Below, in pieces: positions 41,644 through 50,470 of a DNA stretch of 64,000 bases. Under the pieces are notes generated by a model. It was not told the origin of the DNA. It searched no databases and saw nothing but the letters and a program-made list of their open reading frames with translations. This DNA is from Streptomyces sp. NBC_01262 (GTDB taxonomy: Bacteria > Actinomycetota > Actinomycetes > Streptomycetales > Streptomycetaceae). The stretch is taken from assembly GCF_036226365.1 (NCBI RefSeq), contig NZ_CP108462.1, positions 8,228,001-8,292,000 on the forward strand, in the 5' to 3' direction. A program made the position numbers and the translations under genes. The first letter of the stretch is position 1, and the number at the start of each line of letters is the position of its first letter.

Positions 41644-42443
41644 CGGTGACGGCTGACCTGGCACTCCTCGCCAACGGCGAGCTGACCGTAGAGGGCCGTC
41701 TGCGCGATGCGTCCAACGCCGTGCTCTACTGCGCCGTCGAGTACGAGGGCCGGGCCGCGCACTGCGTCTACAAGCCCGTAGCCGGTGAGCGGCCGCTGTG
41801 GGACTTCCCCGACGGCACGCTCGCCGCCCGCGAACTCGCCGCGTATCTCGTCTCCGAGGCCACGGGCTGGGGGCTCGTGCCCCCGACCGTCCTGCGGGAC
41901 GGCCCCTACGGCGAGGGCATGTGCCAGCTCTGGATCGAGACGGCGGACGGGGAGCAGGACGGCGCCGGGCTGCTCGCCCTCCTCGACACCGAGGAGCCCG
42001 GGCCCGGCTGGAAGGCGGTGGGCTTCGCCGAGGTGGGCGAGGGCCGCACCGCCCTGCTCGTCCACGCCGACGACACACGGCTGCGGCGCCTCGCCGTCCT
42101 GGACGCCGTCATCAACAACGCCGACCGCAAGGGCGGGCACCTGCTCCCCGCCCCCGACGGGCGGCTCTACGCCATCGACCACGGCGTCACCTTCAACGCC
42201 GCCGACAAGCTGCGCACGCTGCTCTGGGGCTGGGCGGGGGAGCCGCTTGAGGATGAGGCGCGGGAGGTCCTTGAGCGGCTCGCGGCGGAGCTGGCTGATG
42301 GCGGGCTCGGTGCGCGGCTCGCCGGGCTGATCACCGGGAGCGAGCTTCAGGCGGTACGGGACCGGGTGGCGGGCCTTCTGGCGGCCGGCCGTCACCCCGA
42401 GCCCAGCGGTGAGTGGCCGGCGATCCCCTGGCCGCCGATTTAG
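41601..42443 (+). CDS. SCO1664-family (kinase-like) protein
   Basis: This 280-residue protein has weak similarity to phosphatidylinositol 3/4-kinase and HipA-like folds: HCVYKPVAGERPLWDFPDGT (lysine of the nucleotide site), LDAVINNADRKGGHLL (catalytic-loop-like N-N-A-D-R) and YAIDHGVTFN (DHG in place of DFG). It may phosphorylate a small molecule or protein. The overlap with DUF3090 implies coupled translation. The family occurs with mshC across actinobacteria. Confidence 0.85.
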   Translation: MPASERVPAVSDSLTVTADLALLANGELTVEGRLRDASNAVLYCAVEYEGRAAHCVYKPVAGERPLWDFPDGTLAARELAAYLVSEATGWGLVPPTVLRDGPYGEGMCQLWIETADGEQDGAGLLALLDTEEPGPGWKAVGFAEVGEGRTALLVHADDTRLRRLAVLDAVINNADRKGGHLLPAPDGRLYAIDHGVTFNAADKLRTLLWGWAGEPLEDEAREVLERLAAELADGGLGARLAGLITGSELQAVRDRVAGLLAAGRHPEPSGEWPAIPWPPI

Positions 42444-42469
42444 CTTCCCCCACCCCGCCCCTTCCCGAA

Positions 42470-42512
42470 CCAGGGGGCAAGCCCCCTGGACCCCCGAACG
42501 CCCTGCGGGCGT
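42470..42512. terminator. Two hairpins after the SCO1664-type gene
   Basis: CCAGGGGGC-AA-GCCCCCTGG (42470-42489) and ACGCCC-TGC-GGGCGT (42498-42512) are both perfect stems. They start 26 bases after the stop and probably end the three-gene transcript. Confidence 0.75.
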
Positions 42513-42514
42513 GT

Positions 42515-42533
42515 CCTCAAACGCCGGACGGGC
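42515..42533 (+). repeat. Intergenic repeat, copy 1
   Basis: CCTCAAACGCCGGACGGGC recurs with one mismatch at 50471-50489. In my knowledge this word family is a common intergenic repeat of streptomycete chromosomes. Here it follows the terminator hairpins. Confidence 0.6.
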
Positions 42534-42611
42534 TGAAATTCATGACGGGGATCACGCCAAGCGCGGGCGGTGGAGTCGTTTGGTGATCAGGCGGGCGGTT
42601 AATCTCATGAC

Positions 42612-43841
42612 ATGCATGCCTGGCCCGCTTCAGACGTCCCCGCCCTTCCGGGCAGCGGACGCGACCTCAGTCTCCACGACACCGCGACCGGTGGCCCGGT
42701 AACCCTGGCCCCCGGTCCGGTCGCCCGCATCTATGTCTGCGGGATCACTCCCTACGACGCCACCCACATGGGGCACGCGGCCACGTACAACGCGTTCGAC
42801 CTCGTGCAGCGCGTGTGGCTCGACACGAAGCGCCAGGTCCACTACGTCCAGAACGTCACGGACATCGACGACCCGCTGCTGGAGAGGGCGGCGCGGGACG
42901 GCGAGGACTGGACGGGGCTGGCGGAGCGCGAGACCGATCTGTTCCGCGAGGACATGACGGCCCTGCGGATGCTGCCTCCCGCGCACTACATCGGCGCGGT
43001 GGAGGCCATTCCGGGGATCGTGCCGCTGGTGGAGCGGCTGCGGGACGCCGGGGCGGCGTACGAGCTCGAAGGGGATGTGTACTTCTCCGTCGAGTCGGAC
43101 CCGGACTTCGGGAAGGTGTCGAACCTGGACGCCGCCGCGATGCGGATCCTGTCGGCGGAGCGCGGCGGGGACCCGGACCGGGCGGGGAAGAAGAACCCGC
43201 TGGACCCGATCCTGTGGCTGGCGGCCCGGGAGGGCGAGCCGAGCTGGGACGGGAGAAGCCTGGGGCCGGGGCGTCCGGGATGGCACATCGAGTGCGTGGC
43301 GATCGCGCTGGACCACCTGGGGATGGGCTTCGACGTACAGGGCGGCGGCTCGGACCTGGCGTTCCCGCACCACGAGATGGGCGCGTCGCACGCGCAGGTG
43401 CTGACGGGCGAGTTCCCGATGGCCAAGGCGTACGTCCACGCCGGGATGGTGGCGCTGAACGGCGAGAAGATGTCCAAGTCCAAGGGCAATCTCGTCTTCG
43501 TGTCCAAGCTGCGCCAGGACGGCGTCGACCCGGCCGCCATAAGGCTCACGCTGCTCGCGCACCACTACCGGTCCGACTGGGAGTGGACGGACGGCGTGCT
43601 CGCCGAGGCGGCCGAGCGGCTCGGACGGTGGCGTGCCGCCGTGTCGCGGCCGGACGGGCCGTCGGCCGACGCGGTGGTGGAGGAGATCCGCGAGGCGCTC
43701 GCGAACGACCTGGACGCGCCGGCCGCACTGGCCGCCGTGGACCGCTGGGCCGCTCTCCAGGAGCGCGAGGGCGGCACGGACACCGGGGCGCCCGGGGTGG
43801 TCTCGCGGGCGGTGGACGCGCTGCTGGGCGTAGCGCTCTGA
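42612..43841 (+). CDS. mshC: Mycothiol ligase MshC
   Basis: MshC ligates cysteine to glucosaminyl-inositol with ATP, the penultimate step of mycothiol synthesis. The 409-residue protein is a shortened cysteinyl-tRNA synthetase: zinc Cys43 in YVCGITPYDATHMGHA, which also holds the HIGH-equivalent, WHIECVAIALDHLG and FPHHEMGASHAQ for cysteine and adenylate binding, and KMSKS at 286-290. It lacks the anticodon-binding end of CysS. ATG at 42612. Confidence 0.96.
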   Translation: MHAWPASDVPALPGSGRDLSLHDTATGGPVTLAPGPVARIYVCGITPYDATHMGHAATYNAFDLVQRVWLDTKRQVHYVQNVTDIDDPLLERAARDGEDWTGLAERETDLFREDMTALRMLPPAHYIGAVEAIPGIVPLVERLRDAGAAYELEGDVYFSVESDPDFGKVSNLDAAAMRILSAERGGDPDRAGKKNPLDPILWLAAREGEPSWDGRSLGPGRPGWHIECVAIALDHLGMGFDVQGGGSDLAFPHHEMGASHAQVLTGEFPMAKAYVHAGMVALNGEKMSKSKGNLVFVSKLRQDGVDPAAIRLTLLAHHYRSDWEWTDGVLAEAAERLGRWRAAVSRPDGPSADAVVEEIREALANDLDAPAALAAVDRWAALQEREGGTDTGAPGVVSRAVDALLGVAL

Positions 43842-43850
43842 TGCTCCAAG

Positions 43851-43886
43851 AGCGCCGCCGCCCTCGCTGAGGGCGGCGGCGCTTTT
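43851..43886. terminator. Bidirectional terminator after mshC
   Basis: AGCGCCGCCGCCCTC pairs over 15 bp with GAGGGCGGCGGCGCT around a three-base loop and is followed by TTT. It begins nine bases after the mshC stop and reaches the convergent PAC2 stop. Confidence 0.92.
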
Positions 43887-44860
43887 CAGTCCTCGTCGCC
43901 CGGCTCGCGCTCGCTGTCGTCGTCGTCCGACTTCGTCTCGCGCGGCGGCGGCTGCGGACGGTCCCGCAGATACGGGCCTTCCAGCGGCTCGCCGGTCTGT
44001 GTGGCGTGTCCCGGCTGGCCGGGGTCGCGGCGGCGGAGGTAGCGCTCGAACTCGCGGGCGATGGCCTCGCCGGAGGCCTCGGGGAGTTCGGCGGTGTCGC
44101 GGGCCTCCTCCAGGGACTGGACGTACTCGGCGACCTCGGTGTCCTCGGCGGCGAGCTGGTCGACGCCGACCTGCCAGGCGCGGGCGTCCTCGGGGAGCTC
44201 GCCCAGCGGGATGCGCAGGTCGAGCAGGTCCTCCAGGCGGTTGAGGAGGGCGAGGGTGGCCTTGGGGTTGGGCGGCTGGGACACGTAGTGCGGTACGGCC
44301 GCCCACAGGCTCACGGCGGGGATGCCGGCGTGTGTGCAGGCCTCCTGGAGGATGCCGACGATGCCGGTCGGGCCCTCGTACCGGGACTCCTCCAGATTGA
44401 GCGCGGCGGCCAGGTCCGGGTCGGAGGTCACACCGGTGACCGGGACCGGACGGGTGTGCGGGGTGTCGCCCAGCAGGGCGCCCATCACCACCACCATCTC
44501 GACGCCCAACTCGTGTGCGAAGCCCAGGATCTCGTTGCAGAACGACCGCCAGCGCATGCTCGGCTCGACGCCGCGCACCAGCACCAGGTCACGGGGCTTG
44601 GGGCTTTCGATACGGACGACGGACAGCCGTGTGGTGGGCCACGTGACCTTTCGTACGCCGCCGTCCAGCCACACCGTCGGCCGGTTGACCTGGAAGTCGT
44701 AGTAGTCCTCGGCGTCCAGAGCCGCGAAGACCTCGCCCTTGAACTCCTTGTCCAGGTGGCCGACCGCCGTGGAGGCGGCGTCCCCGGCGTCGTTCCAGCC
44801 CTCGAACGCGGCCACCATGACCGGGTCGATCAGCTCGGGCACGCCCTCCAGCTCGATCAC
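43886..44860 (-). CDS. PAC2-family protein
   Basis: This 324-residue protein has the PAC2 (proteasome assembly chaperone 2) fold signature: VMVAAFEGWNDAGDAASTAV, VRIESPKPRDLVLVRGVEPS, VVVMGALLGDTPHTRPVPVT and GIPAVSLWAAVPHYVSQPPN. The C-terminus is a charged, Pro-rich tail. Actinobacterial members are encoded next to mshC; a proteasome link is suspected for the family but not shown here. It starts with GTG at 44860. Confidence 0.9.
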   Translation of the reverse strand: MIELEGVPELIDPVMVAAFEGWNDAGDAASTAVGHLDKEFKGEVFAALDAEDYYDFQVNRPTVWLDGGVRKVTWPTTRLSVVRIESPKPRDLVLVRGVEPSMRWRSFCNEILGFAHELGVEMVVVMGALLGDTPHTRPVPVTGVTSDPDLAAALNLEESRYEGPTGIVGILQEACTHAGIPAVSLWAAVPHYVSQPPNPKATLALLNRLEDLLDLRIPLGELPEDARAWQVGVDQLAAEDTEVAEYVQSLEEARDTAELPEASGEAIAREFERYLRRRDPGQPGHATQTGEPLEGPYLRDRPQPPPRETKSDDDDSEREPGDED

Positions 44861-45006
44861 CCAGCGCCTCCTTGCAGCAGTACTCTCGTCGCGGCTTTCG
44901 TCGCTTTGTTTACCGGCACCAGCCTACGGCTTCCCGTGGCCCGCGCCGCAGCCTTGTAGGGGGATGATCCCCAGAGTCATCGGACGTACTCGTCGGGCCG
45001 CACCTT

Positions 45007-46050
45007 TCACACCTCACCCCACGAAGTGCGGTATGCGGCCCAATCCTTCTCGGTCGCGGCGAAGTCGACATACAGGGCCAGACCGAAGCGCTCGCGGTCG
45101 TGCGCCTGCCGGGACAGCCCCAGGCGCGCGCCGCGTACGGCGGCCGTGACGGTCTCGGTGGAAGGATGATGGCCCGCGGTGTGGGTGTGGTACGCGGGCA
45201 GGCCGATCAGCAGGTCCACGCCGGCCGGGACCACTTCGAGAGCCAGGGCGGTCTGATGGGCCACCGAGCCGCCGAACAGGCTCTCCAGCGGCATCCAGCT
45301 GTCGTACGCCATCACCGCGACCTGGTCGACGAGGCGGGCGACCTCACCGAAGTACCGCTGGGACCAGTACTTGTCGAAGGCGGAGTGCGCGGAGGGGAGC
45401 GGGTCGATCTGGTGGGTCGCGACGGAGAGCGGGACTCCGCGCGCGGCGGTCATCTCGTGGGTGGCGCCCAGCAGCGCCAGGAAGCCCTGGTCGCCCGAGT
45501 GCATGGGCTCCAGGTCGAAGTGGACGCCGTCGAACCCCGCGTCCAGCACCTGCGCCGCGCTGTCGCGGATCCGGGAGCGGGTCGCAGGGTCGTCCGTACG
45601 CAGCCCGGGCGAACCCTCGTGCGACACGATGTCGCCCAGCCAGGCCTGGACCCTGACGCCGGGGAGCGCGCGGTGCGCCTCGCGGATCAGCCACGAGGAG
45701 CGGGGGTACAGGGCGGCGTCCAGGCTTCCGTCGTGCTCCAGCGGGCCGGTGTGGACGTACAGGTCGCGGATGCCCGTGCCCCTGACCTTGCGCAGGAGCG
45801 CGGTCAGGTCGGCCGTGTCCCGGCGGCCGTCCACCCAGGCGTGGCCCAGCCAGACGGCGTCCCGCCCGCGGGTGCGCCCGGCGGCGTCGGGATCCCCGGC
45901 GTACTCCAGGCGCAGCGCGACGCCCGCCGTGAGGACCGGGAGCAGCAGGACGAGGGCGAGCACGGCCGCGGCGCGGCGCAGACGGCGGATTGCGGGACGG
46001 CGGCGCGGCGGTTTGTCCCCCTGCGGGGACGGCAATTCCTGGTCAGACAT
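45007..46050 (-). CDS. Membrane-anchored TIM-barrel hydrolase-like protein
   Basis: This 347-residue protein has a short basic N-terminus and one membrane segment (about 29-47, AAVLALVLLLPVLTAGVALR). Its outside domain has AWLGDIVSHEGSPG, FDGVHFDLEPMHSGD and VAVMAYDSWMP, reminiscent of GH18-type barrels with the catalytic Glu in DLEP. Sugar or peptidoglycan hydrolysis at the cell surface is inferred. ATG at 46050 follows GAAGGATC. Confidence 0.72.
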   Translation of the reverse strand: MSDQELPSPQGDKPPRRRPAIRRLRRAAAVLALVLLLPVLTAGVALRLEYAGDPDAAGRTRGRDAVWLGHAWVDGRRDTADLTALLRKVRGTGIRDLYVHTGPLEHDGSLDAALYPRSSWLIREAHRALPGVRVQAWLGDIVSHEGSPGLRTDDPATRSRIRDSAAQVLDAGFDGVHFDLEPMHSGDQGFLALLGATHEMTAARGVPLSVATHQIDPLPSAHSAFDKYWSQRYFGEVARLVDQVAVMAYDSWMPLESLFGGSVAHQTALALEVVPAGVDLLIGLPAYHTHTAGHHPSTETVTAAVRGARLGLSRQAHDRERFGLALYVDFAATEKDWAAYRTSWGEV

Positions 46051-46132
46051 CCGATCCTTCAACCCCCGTGTGAGTGAAGGCAGTTAATCTACCCGGGCCG
46101 CTGGGCCGCTGGGCCGCCGGACCGCCGGACGG

Positions 46133-46804
46133 CTACAGCGTCGAGCGCAGCCACTGCTCGACGCTCGCGATGTGCACCGTCGCCCACGAGCGCGCCGCCT
46201 CCGCGTCCCGGTCGCGCAGCGCCGCCAGGATCGCCCCGTGCTCGTGCAGGGTGCGGCTCACCGCGTCCTCCTGGGTGAGCCCGCGCCAGATCCTGGCCCG
46301 CGTGGTCGGCCCCGAGAGGCCGTCCAGCAGGGAGCACAGCACCGAATTGCCCGAGGCTTGCACGATGCCCCGGTGGAACTCCAGATCCGCGGCCACCAGC
46401 TCCTCCACCGAGGGCTGCTCGCCGAGCGCGTCGAGCTGCGCCTGCAGGGCGTCCAGCTCCGCTTCCGGGATCAGGGCGGCGGCCATCGCCGTGGCGGCGG
46501 GCTCCAGGATCCGGCGCACCGCCAGGAACTCCAGCACGGTGTCGTCGCGGTGGAAGTCCACGACGAAGCTCAGCGCCTCCAGGAGCAGCTGCGGGTCCAG
46601 GCTGGTCACATAGGTGCCGTCGCCCTGCCGTACGTCCAGGATCCGGATCAGCGACAGCGCGCGGACCGCCTCGCGCAGCGAATTACGGGAAAGGCCCAGG
46701 TCAGAGGCGAGTTCGCTCTCCTTGGGCAGCCGGTCGCCGGGGCGCAGCGCGCCCGAGACGATCATGCCCTTGATCTTCTCGATCGCCTCGTCGGTGACTG
46801 CCAC
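46133..46804 (-). CDS. GntR/FadR-family regulator
   Basis: The 223-residue protein has a winged helix (LRPGDRLPKESELASDLGLS and NSLREAVRALSLIRILDVRQ) and an all-helical FCD ligand domain (LEFLAVRRILEPAATAMAA, DLEFHRGIVQASGNSVL, HGAILAALRDRDAEAA) whose Asp and His residues usually bind a metal and a carboxylate ligand. The target is not evident; no sugar-acid pathway is adjacent. GTG start at 46804. Confidence 0.88.
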   Translation of the reverse strand: MAVTDEAIEKIKGMIVSGALRPGDRLPKESELASDLGLSRNSLREAVRALSLIRILDVRQGDGTYVTSLDPQLLLEALSFVVDFHRDDTVLEFLAVRRILEPAATAMAAALIPEAELDALQAQLDALGEQPSVEELVAADLEFHRGIVQASGNSVLCSLLDGLSGPTTRARIWRGLTQEDAVSRTLHEHGAILAALRDRDAEAARSWATVHIASVEQWLRSTL

Positions 46805-46928
46805 GAGCGACTCCCTCTCAGACCTCCGATGTATCCCCGCTCATTATGCCTGGCCGCTGGCGAGCCGGGCCCGCCGCGGCCCTCGAAACTCCTTGGACAG
46901 CGGCGGCCGGGGCTGCTTCCGTGAACGT

Positions 46929-47489
46929 ATGAATTCCATGTGGGTGGGGCGAACAGTGCGGCTGCGTGCCGTCGAACCGGAGGACTGGGAGCTCTTCCGG
47001 TCCTTCGAGCTGGACTCCGATGTCCAGCGCAACGGGTGGCGGGTGCAGCCTCCGCAGTCCGCCGAGGCCGCCAAGGCCTGGGCCAAGGAGCGCACGGCGG
47101 AACCCAAGGCGGGTGAGGAGGGCTTCACCCTGGCGATCGAGTCCCTGGACGAGGGCGTGCTCGTCGGGTCGGTCAGCACCCACCACGTCGCGCTTCCCTG
47201 CGGTCGCTTCGACTACGGCATCGCTCTCGGCCCCGAGCACCACCGGCGCGGTTATGCCTCCGACGCCGTGCGGCTGCTGCTGGCCTTCATGTTCCGCGAG
47301 CGCCGCTTCCACAAGTGCGAGGCCAGCGCCTGGTCCTTCAACGACGCCTCGATCGCCTTCCACCTCAACTTCGGCTTCACGCAGGAAGGACGGCTGCGCG
47401 ACCACGACTACGCCAACGGGCAGTACCACGACGAGGTGCTGTTCGGGATGACCGCCGAGGAGTTCGCCAAGCTGTACCCCGTATCCTGA
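46929..47489 (+). CDS. GNAT acetyltransferase (RimJ/RimL type)
   Basis: This 186-residue GNAT protein has LRAVEPEDWELFRSFELD at the start and DYGIALGPEHHRRGYASDAV for the acetyl-CoA pyrophosphate loop. CEASAWSFNDASIAFHLNFG (N-D-A-S) and FTQEGRLRDHDYANGQYHD are standard for RimJ-like N-terminal or small-molecule acetyltransferases. A second ATG at 46938 is possible. The next gene starts four bases after its stop. Confidence 0.88.
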   Translation: MNSMWVGRTVRLRAVEPEDWELFRSFELDSDVQRNGWRVQPPQSAEAAKAWAKERTAEPKAGEEGFTLAIESLDEGVLVGSVSTHHVALPCGRFDYGIALGPEHHRRGYASDAVRLLLAFMFRERRFHKCEASAWSFNDASIAFHLNFGFTQEGRLRDHDYANGQYHDEVLFGMTAEEFAKLYPVS

Positions 47490-47493
47490 CCCG

Positions 47494-48507
47494 ATGCTGC
47501 GGGGGCGAGGGATCTGGCTGGGCGGGACCGTACTGCTGACACTGGGCAGCTACGCCGTGACCATCGCGCTCGCTCCCAGCGCCCTGGGCGGGCTGCTGTT
47601 CCTGGGCACCTCGGTGCATGTCGCCACCACGGCCTGGTTCTGGAGCGTGCCCGATGTGCGGGCGCACATGCTGGCCCGACGCGGCCGATATGTGCTGGCA
47701 CCGCTCGCGCTGGTCGCCGGGACCGCCGCGCTGGCCGCCGCCATGCCGCCCACGGCCTTCGGGTGGCTGCTGCCCGCCTTCCTGGCCTGGCAGTTCTTCC
47801 ACTTCCAGAAGCAGAACCTCGGCCTGGCCGCGCTCAGCGCCACCGCGTACGGCGCCGGCCGGCTCGGGAGCGGCGAGCGCCGGGCGGTCACCGCCGCCGG
47901 TGTGGCCGGGATCGCGGCGCTGCTGTCCCGCCCCGAGCTGCTCCAGCTGACGCTGGACCTGCGGCTGAGGTTCCTGTTCCCGGTGGCGGCGGTCGCGTAC
48001 GCGGTGGCGGTGGCGGCGGGCTGCGTTCTGCTGCTGCGCAGGAGCGCGAGGCCGGGCGCGGCCTTCGCGGCGCTCTACCTGCTGTCCCTGCTGTACTTTC
48101 TGCCCGTGTTCGTCTTCACGTCCCCCTACGCGGCCGTGGCCGGGCTCACCGCCGCCCACGGCTACCAGTACCTGCTGATCATGGCCCTGGTCGCGGGCGG
48201 CGAACGGCCCGGGCTGCCGAGGCTGGTGAGCCTGGCGCTGCTGCTGAACATCGGGCTGCTGCTCGGCACCGCGCTCAACCTGGCCTCGCACCTGCACGGT
48301 TCGGCGCCGGCCGGACGGGCGCTCTACGGGGCCTATCTGGGCGCCGTGATGGCCCATTTCGTGGTCGACGCCGGGCTGTGGCGGCTGCGGGACGAATTCC
48401 CGCGCCGCTTCCTGACCCGGCGTCTTCCGTACCTCCTGGGCGGGACGGGCGGCCCAGGGCCGTCAGCCCCCGCCGCAGCCGCCGACCGCGTTGGCCCACG
48501 GGGCTAG
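47494..48507 (+). CDS. Polytopic membrane protein with conserved-looking histidines
   Basis: This is a 337-residue protein with about nine membrane segments. Histidines sit in or at segment ends in TSVHVATTAWFWS, QFFHFQKQNLGL, TAAHGYQYLLIM and MAHFVVDAGLWRLRDEF. The last resembles an H-x3-D-x3-W-x-x-R motif I recall from uncharacterised bacterial membrane proteins. A membrane metal site or haem is possible. Its 3' end overlaps the convergent small gene by 45 bases. Confidence 0.75.
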   Translation: MLRGRGIWLGGTVLLTLGSYAVTIALAPSALGGLLFLGTSVHVATTAWFWSVPDVRAHMLARRGRYVLAPLALVAGTAALAAAMPPTAFGWLLPAFLAWQFFHFQKQNLGLAALSATAYGAGRLGSGERRAVTAAGVAGIAALLSRPELLQLTLDLRLRFLFPVAAVAYAVAVAAGCVLLLRRSARPGAAFAALYLLSLLYFLPVFVFTSPYAAVAGLTAAHGYQYLLIMALVAGGERPGLPRLVSLALLLNIGLLLGTALNLASHLHGSAPAGRALYGAYLGAVMAHFVVDAGLWRLRDEFPRRFLTRRLPYLLGGTGGPGPSAPAAAADRVGPRG

Positions 48508-48663
48508 CGTCAGGATCAGGGCGACGGCCCCGATGCCCATGGCGAGCAGTACGAGCAGGCCGATGAGCAGCTTGCCGCGATTGCCGGGCGGGGTCTCGGC
48601 GGGTTCCGCCCCCTCCGCACCCTCCTCAGGCTCCGCCGCTGTGAGGTCCTGCAACAACGACAT
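48463..48663 (-). CDS. Small single-span membrane protein
   Basis: The 66-residue protein has an acidic N-terminus (about 1-28, MSLLQDLTAAEPEEGAEGAE), one membrane segment (KLLIGLLVLLAMGIGAVALI) and an unusual Gly-rich end with a single cysteine (AVGGCGGG). AAGGGGAG lies before the ATG at 48663, which supports real translation. It overlaps the convergent membrane protein gene. The function is unknown. Confidence 0.65.
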   Translation of the reverse strand: MSLLQDLTAAEPEEGAEGAEPAETPPGNRGKLLIGLLVLLAMGIGAVALILTLAPWANAVGGCGGG

Positions 48664-48722
48664 CCCGTACTCCCCTTGCTCGAACGGTCATTCCCGGTAC
48701 ACCTGTGACGCGTGAGCAGGCC

Positions 48723-50366
48723 TCAAGGTTGCAGGCCCGGCTCACCCGCGACGACGGACCACGACGCGCTCGTGCTCACCGGCGACTCGCGGACCGCGAT
48801 GCTCGCCACCGTACGGGCGTCCGTCACCCACTGCCGACGGTCCACGTTCAGCCGCAGATAGCCGCGCAGCGAGCCGTCGAAGTAGCGGACATGCGGGTTC
48901 AGATACGGGTTGTACGCCTTGAGCGGGGCGTCGAAGGCGATGGGGAAGTCGGAACTGACGCTGGTCGCGGTGAACTCGACGGCGACCGGGGCGCTGTCGA
49001 GATCGTCACGGTCGATGCGCAGATCGCTGAACCAGGAGGAGTGGATGTCCCCGGCCAGCACCACCGGGTTGGCCACCTGGGCGTCGCGCAGGAAGTTCAG
49101 CAGCCGGGCGCGGGCCGGGTCGTAGCCGTCCCACTGGTCGAGGTTGGCGATCGGCGGCAGCGGGTGCGCCGGGTCGAGGAAGTTGGGGAAGCGGATCTGG
49201 CTCATCATCACCTGCTGGGCGATGACGTTCCAGCGGGCCCCGGAGCGGGCGAGGCCGCGGCGCAACCACTGCTCCTGCCCGGAGCCGGTGAGGGTGCCGT
49301 CGGTGTTGCCGAGGCCGGCGGCCACGGCGCCGAAGTCGGAGGAGAAGCCGCCGGGCTGGTCGGTGCGGTACTGGCGGGTGTCCAGGACGTTGAGGCGGAG
49401 CAGGTCGCCGAAGTCGAAGCGGCGGTAGAGCCGGTAGTCGGCGGAGCCGTTGACGTAGCGGCGGCGCAGCGGCATGTGCTCGTAGTACGCCTGGTACGCG
49501 GCGGCCCGCTGGCGCGCGAACGCGGCCGCGTCCTGGTGCTTGGCGCCGGTGTCGTCGATCTCGTCGACCAGGCCCGCGTAGTTGTTCTCCACCTCGTGGT
49601 CGTCCCAGGTGACGATCCAGGGGAACGCGGCGTGCGCGGCCTGGAGGGCGGGGTCGGTCTTGTACTGGGCGTGCCGGGCGCGGTAGTCGGAGAGCGTGGA
49701 CAGCTGGTCCAGGCCCGGGGTCTGCGGGGTGGTGTGCAGCCGGTCGGCGTAGGCGCTGCTCGGGTCGTACTCGTAGATGTAGTCGCCCACGTGCAGGACC
49801 ACATCGAGGTCCTCCTCGGCCAGCGCGCTGTACGCGGGCCAGTAACCGTTCTGCCAGTCCTGGCAGTTGACCATGCCGATGCGCAGGGCGTCCGGGCGCG
49901 AGCGGTACGCGGGAGCGGTGCGGGTGCGGCCGGCGGGGCTGAGGTGACTGCCGGTGCGGAAGCGGTACCAGTAGTCGCGGCCGCAGGCCAGCCCGCGTAC
50001 GTCGGCGTGGACGCTGTGTCCGTGGGCCGCTGTCGCCGTCTCGCTGCCGCGCCGCACGATCCGGCGGAAGTGCGGGTCGGCGGCGATCTCGTACTCGACC
50101 CGGACCGGGCGGCTGCCCATGGAGGCCGCGTCGTAGGGGTCGGCGACCAGCCGGGTCCACAGGACGACCCCGTCGGGCAGCGGGTCGCCGCTGGCGATGC
50201 CGAGCTGGAACGGGTCCTGACGGACCGCCGTCGAGGCGTGGGCGGTACGGATGTTCAGCGCCTGCGCGCCCGCGATGACGGCGGCGCCGGTCAGCAGACG
50301 GCGGCGGCTGACGGGTCTGGCGGAAGACGGTTCGTAAGACGGTTCGGATGCGGGCGTGGGTGACAC
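48723..50366 (-). CDS. phoD: Secreted alkaline phosphatase D
   Basis: This 547-residue Tat-exported metallophosphatase or phosphodiesterase has a PVSRRRLLTG signal followed by a hydrophobic core to about residue 45 (TAHAS). The PhoD N-terminal domain (FQLGIASGDPLPDGVVLWTR) precedes the catalytic domain with VNCQDWQNG, VVLHVGDYIYEYD, TWDDHEVENNY and VVLAGDIHSSWFSDL supplying Fe/Ca ligands. GTG at 50366 has AGGAGG seven bases upstream, which settles the start. It is probably induced by phosphate starvation through the PHO box upstream. Confidence 0.93.
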   Translation of the reverse strand: MSPTPASEPSYEPSSARPVSRRRLLTGAAVIAGAQALNIRTAHASTAVRQDPFQLGIASGDPLPDGVVLWTRLVADPYDAASMGSRPVRVEYEIAADPHFRRIVRRGSETATAAHGHSVHADVRGLACGRDYWYRFRTGSHLSPAGRTRTAPAYRSRPDALRIGMVNCQDWQNGYWPAYSALAEEDLDVVLHVGDYIYEYDPSSAYADRLHTTPQTPGLDQLSTLSDYRARHAQYKTDPALQAAHAAFPWIVTWDDHEVENNYAGLVDEIDDTGAKHQDAAAFARQRAAAYQAYYEHMPLRRRYVNGSADYRLYRRFDFGDLLRLNVLDTRQYRTDQPGGFSSDFGAVAAGLGNTDGTLTGSGQEQWLRRGLARSGARWNVIAQQVMMSQIRFPNFLDPAHPLPPIANLDQWDGYDPARARLLNFLRDAQVANPVVLAGDIHSSWFSDLRIDRDDLDSAPVAVEFTATSVSSDFPIAFDAPLKAYNPYLNPHVRYFDGSLRGYLRLNVDRRQWVTDARTVASIAVRESPVSTSASWSVVAGEPGLQP

Positions 50367-50429
50367 CAGTGGCCTCCTGCGGCTGCGGCTCCTGCGGTGT
50401 TTCCTGTGGACGGGGCCGATCCCACCACA

Positions 50430-50451
50430 GTGTGGTTGACCGGCCATGAAC
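50430..50451 (-). promoter_or_regulatory. phoD: Candidate PHO box
   Basis: On the reverse strand two 11-base direct units, GTTCATGGCCG and GTCAACCACAC, lie about 65 bases before the phoD start. Each matches the streptomycete PhoP core GTTCACC at five of seven positions. Spacing and location fit PhoP activation; the match is imperfect. Confidence 0.45.
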
Positions 50452-50470
50452 AAGAGGCGGCTTTCCGCAG

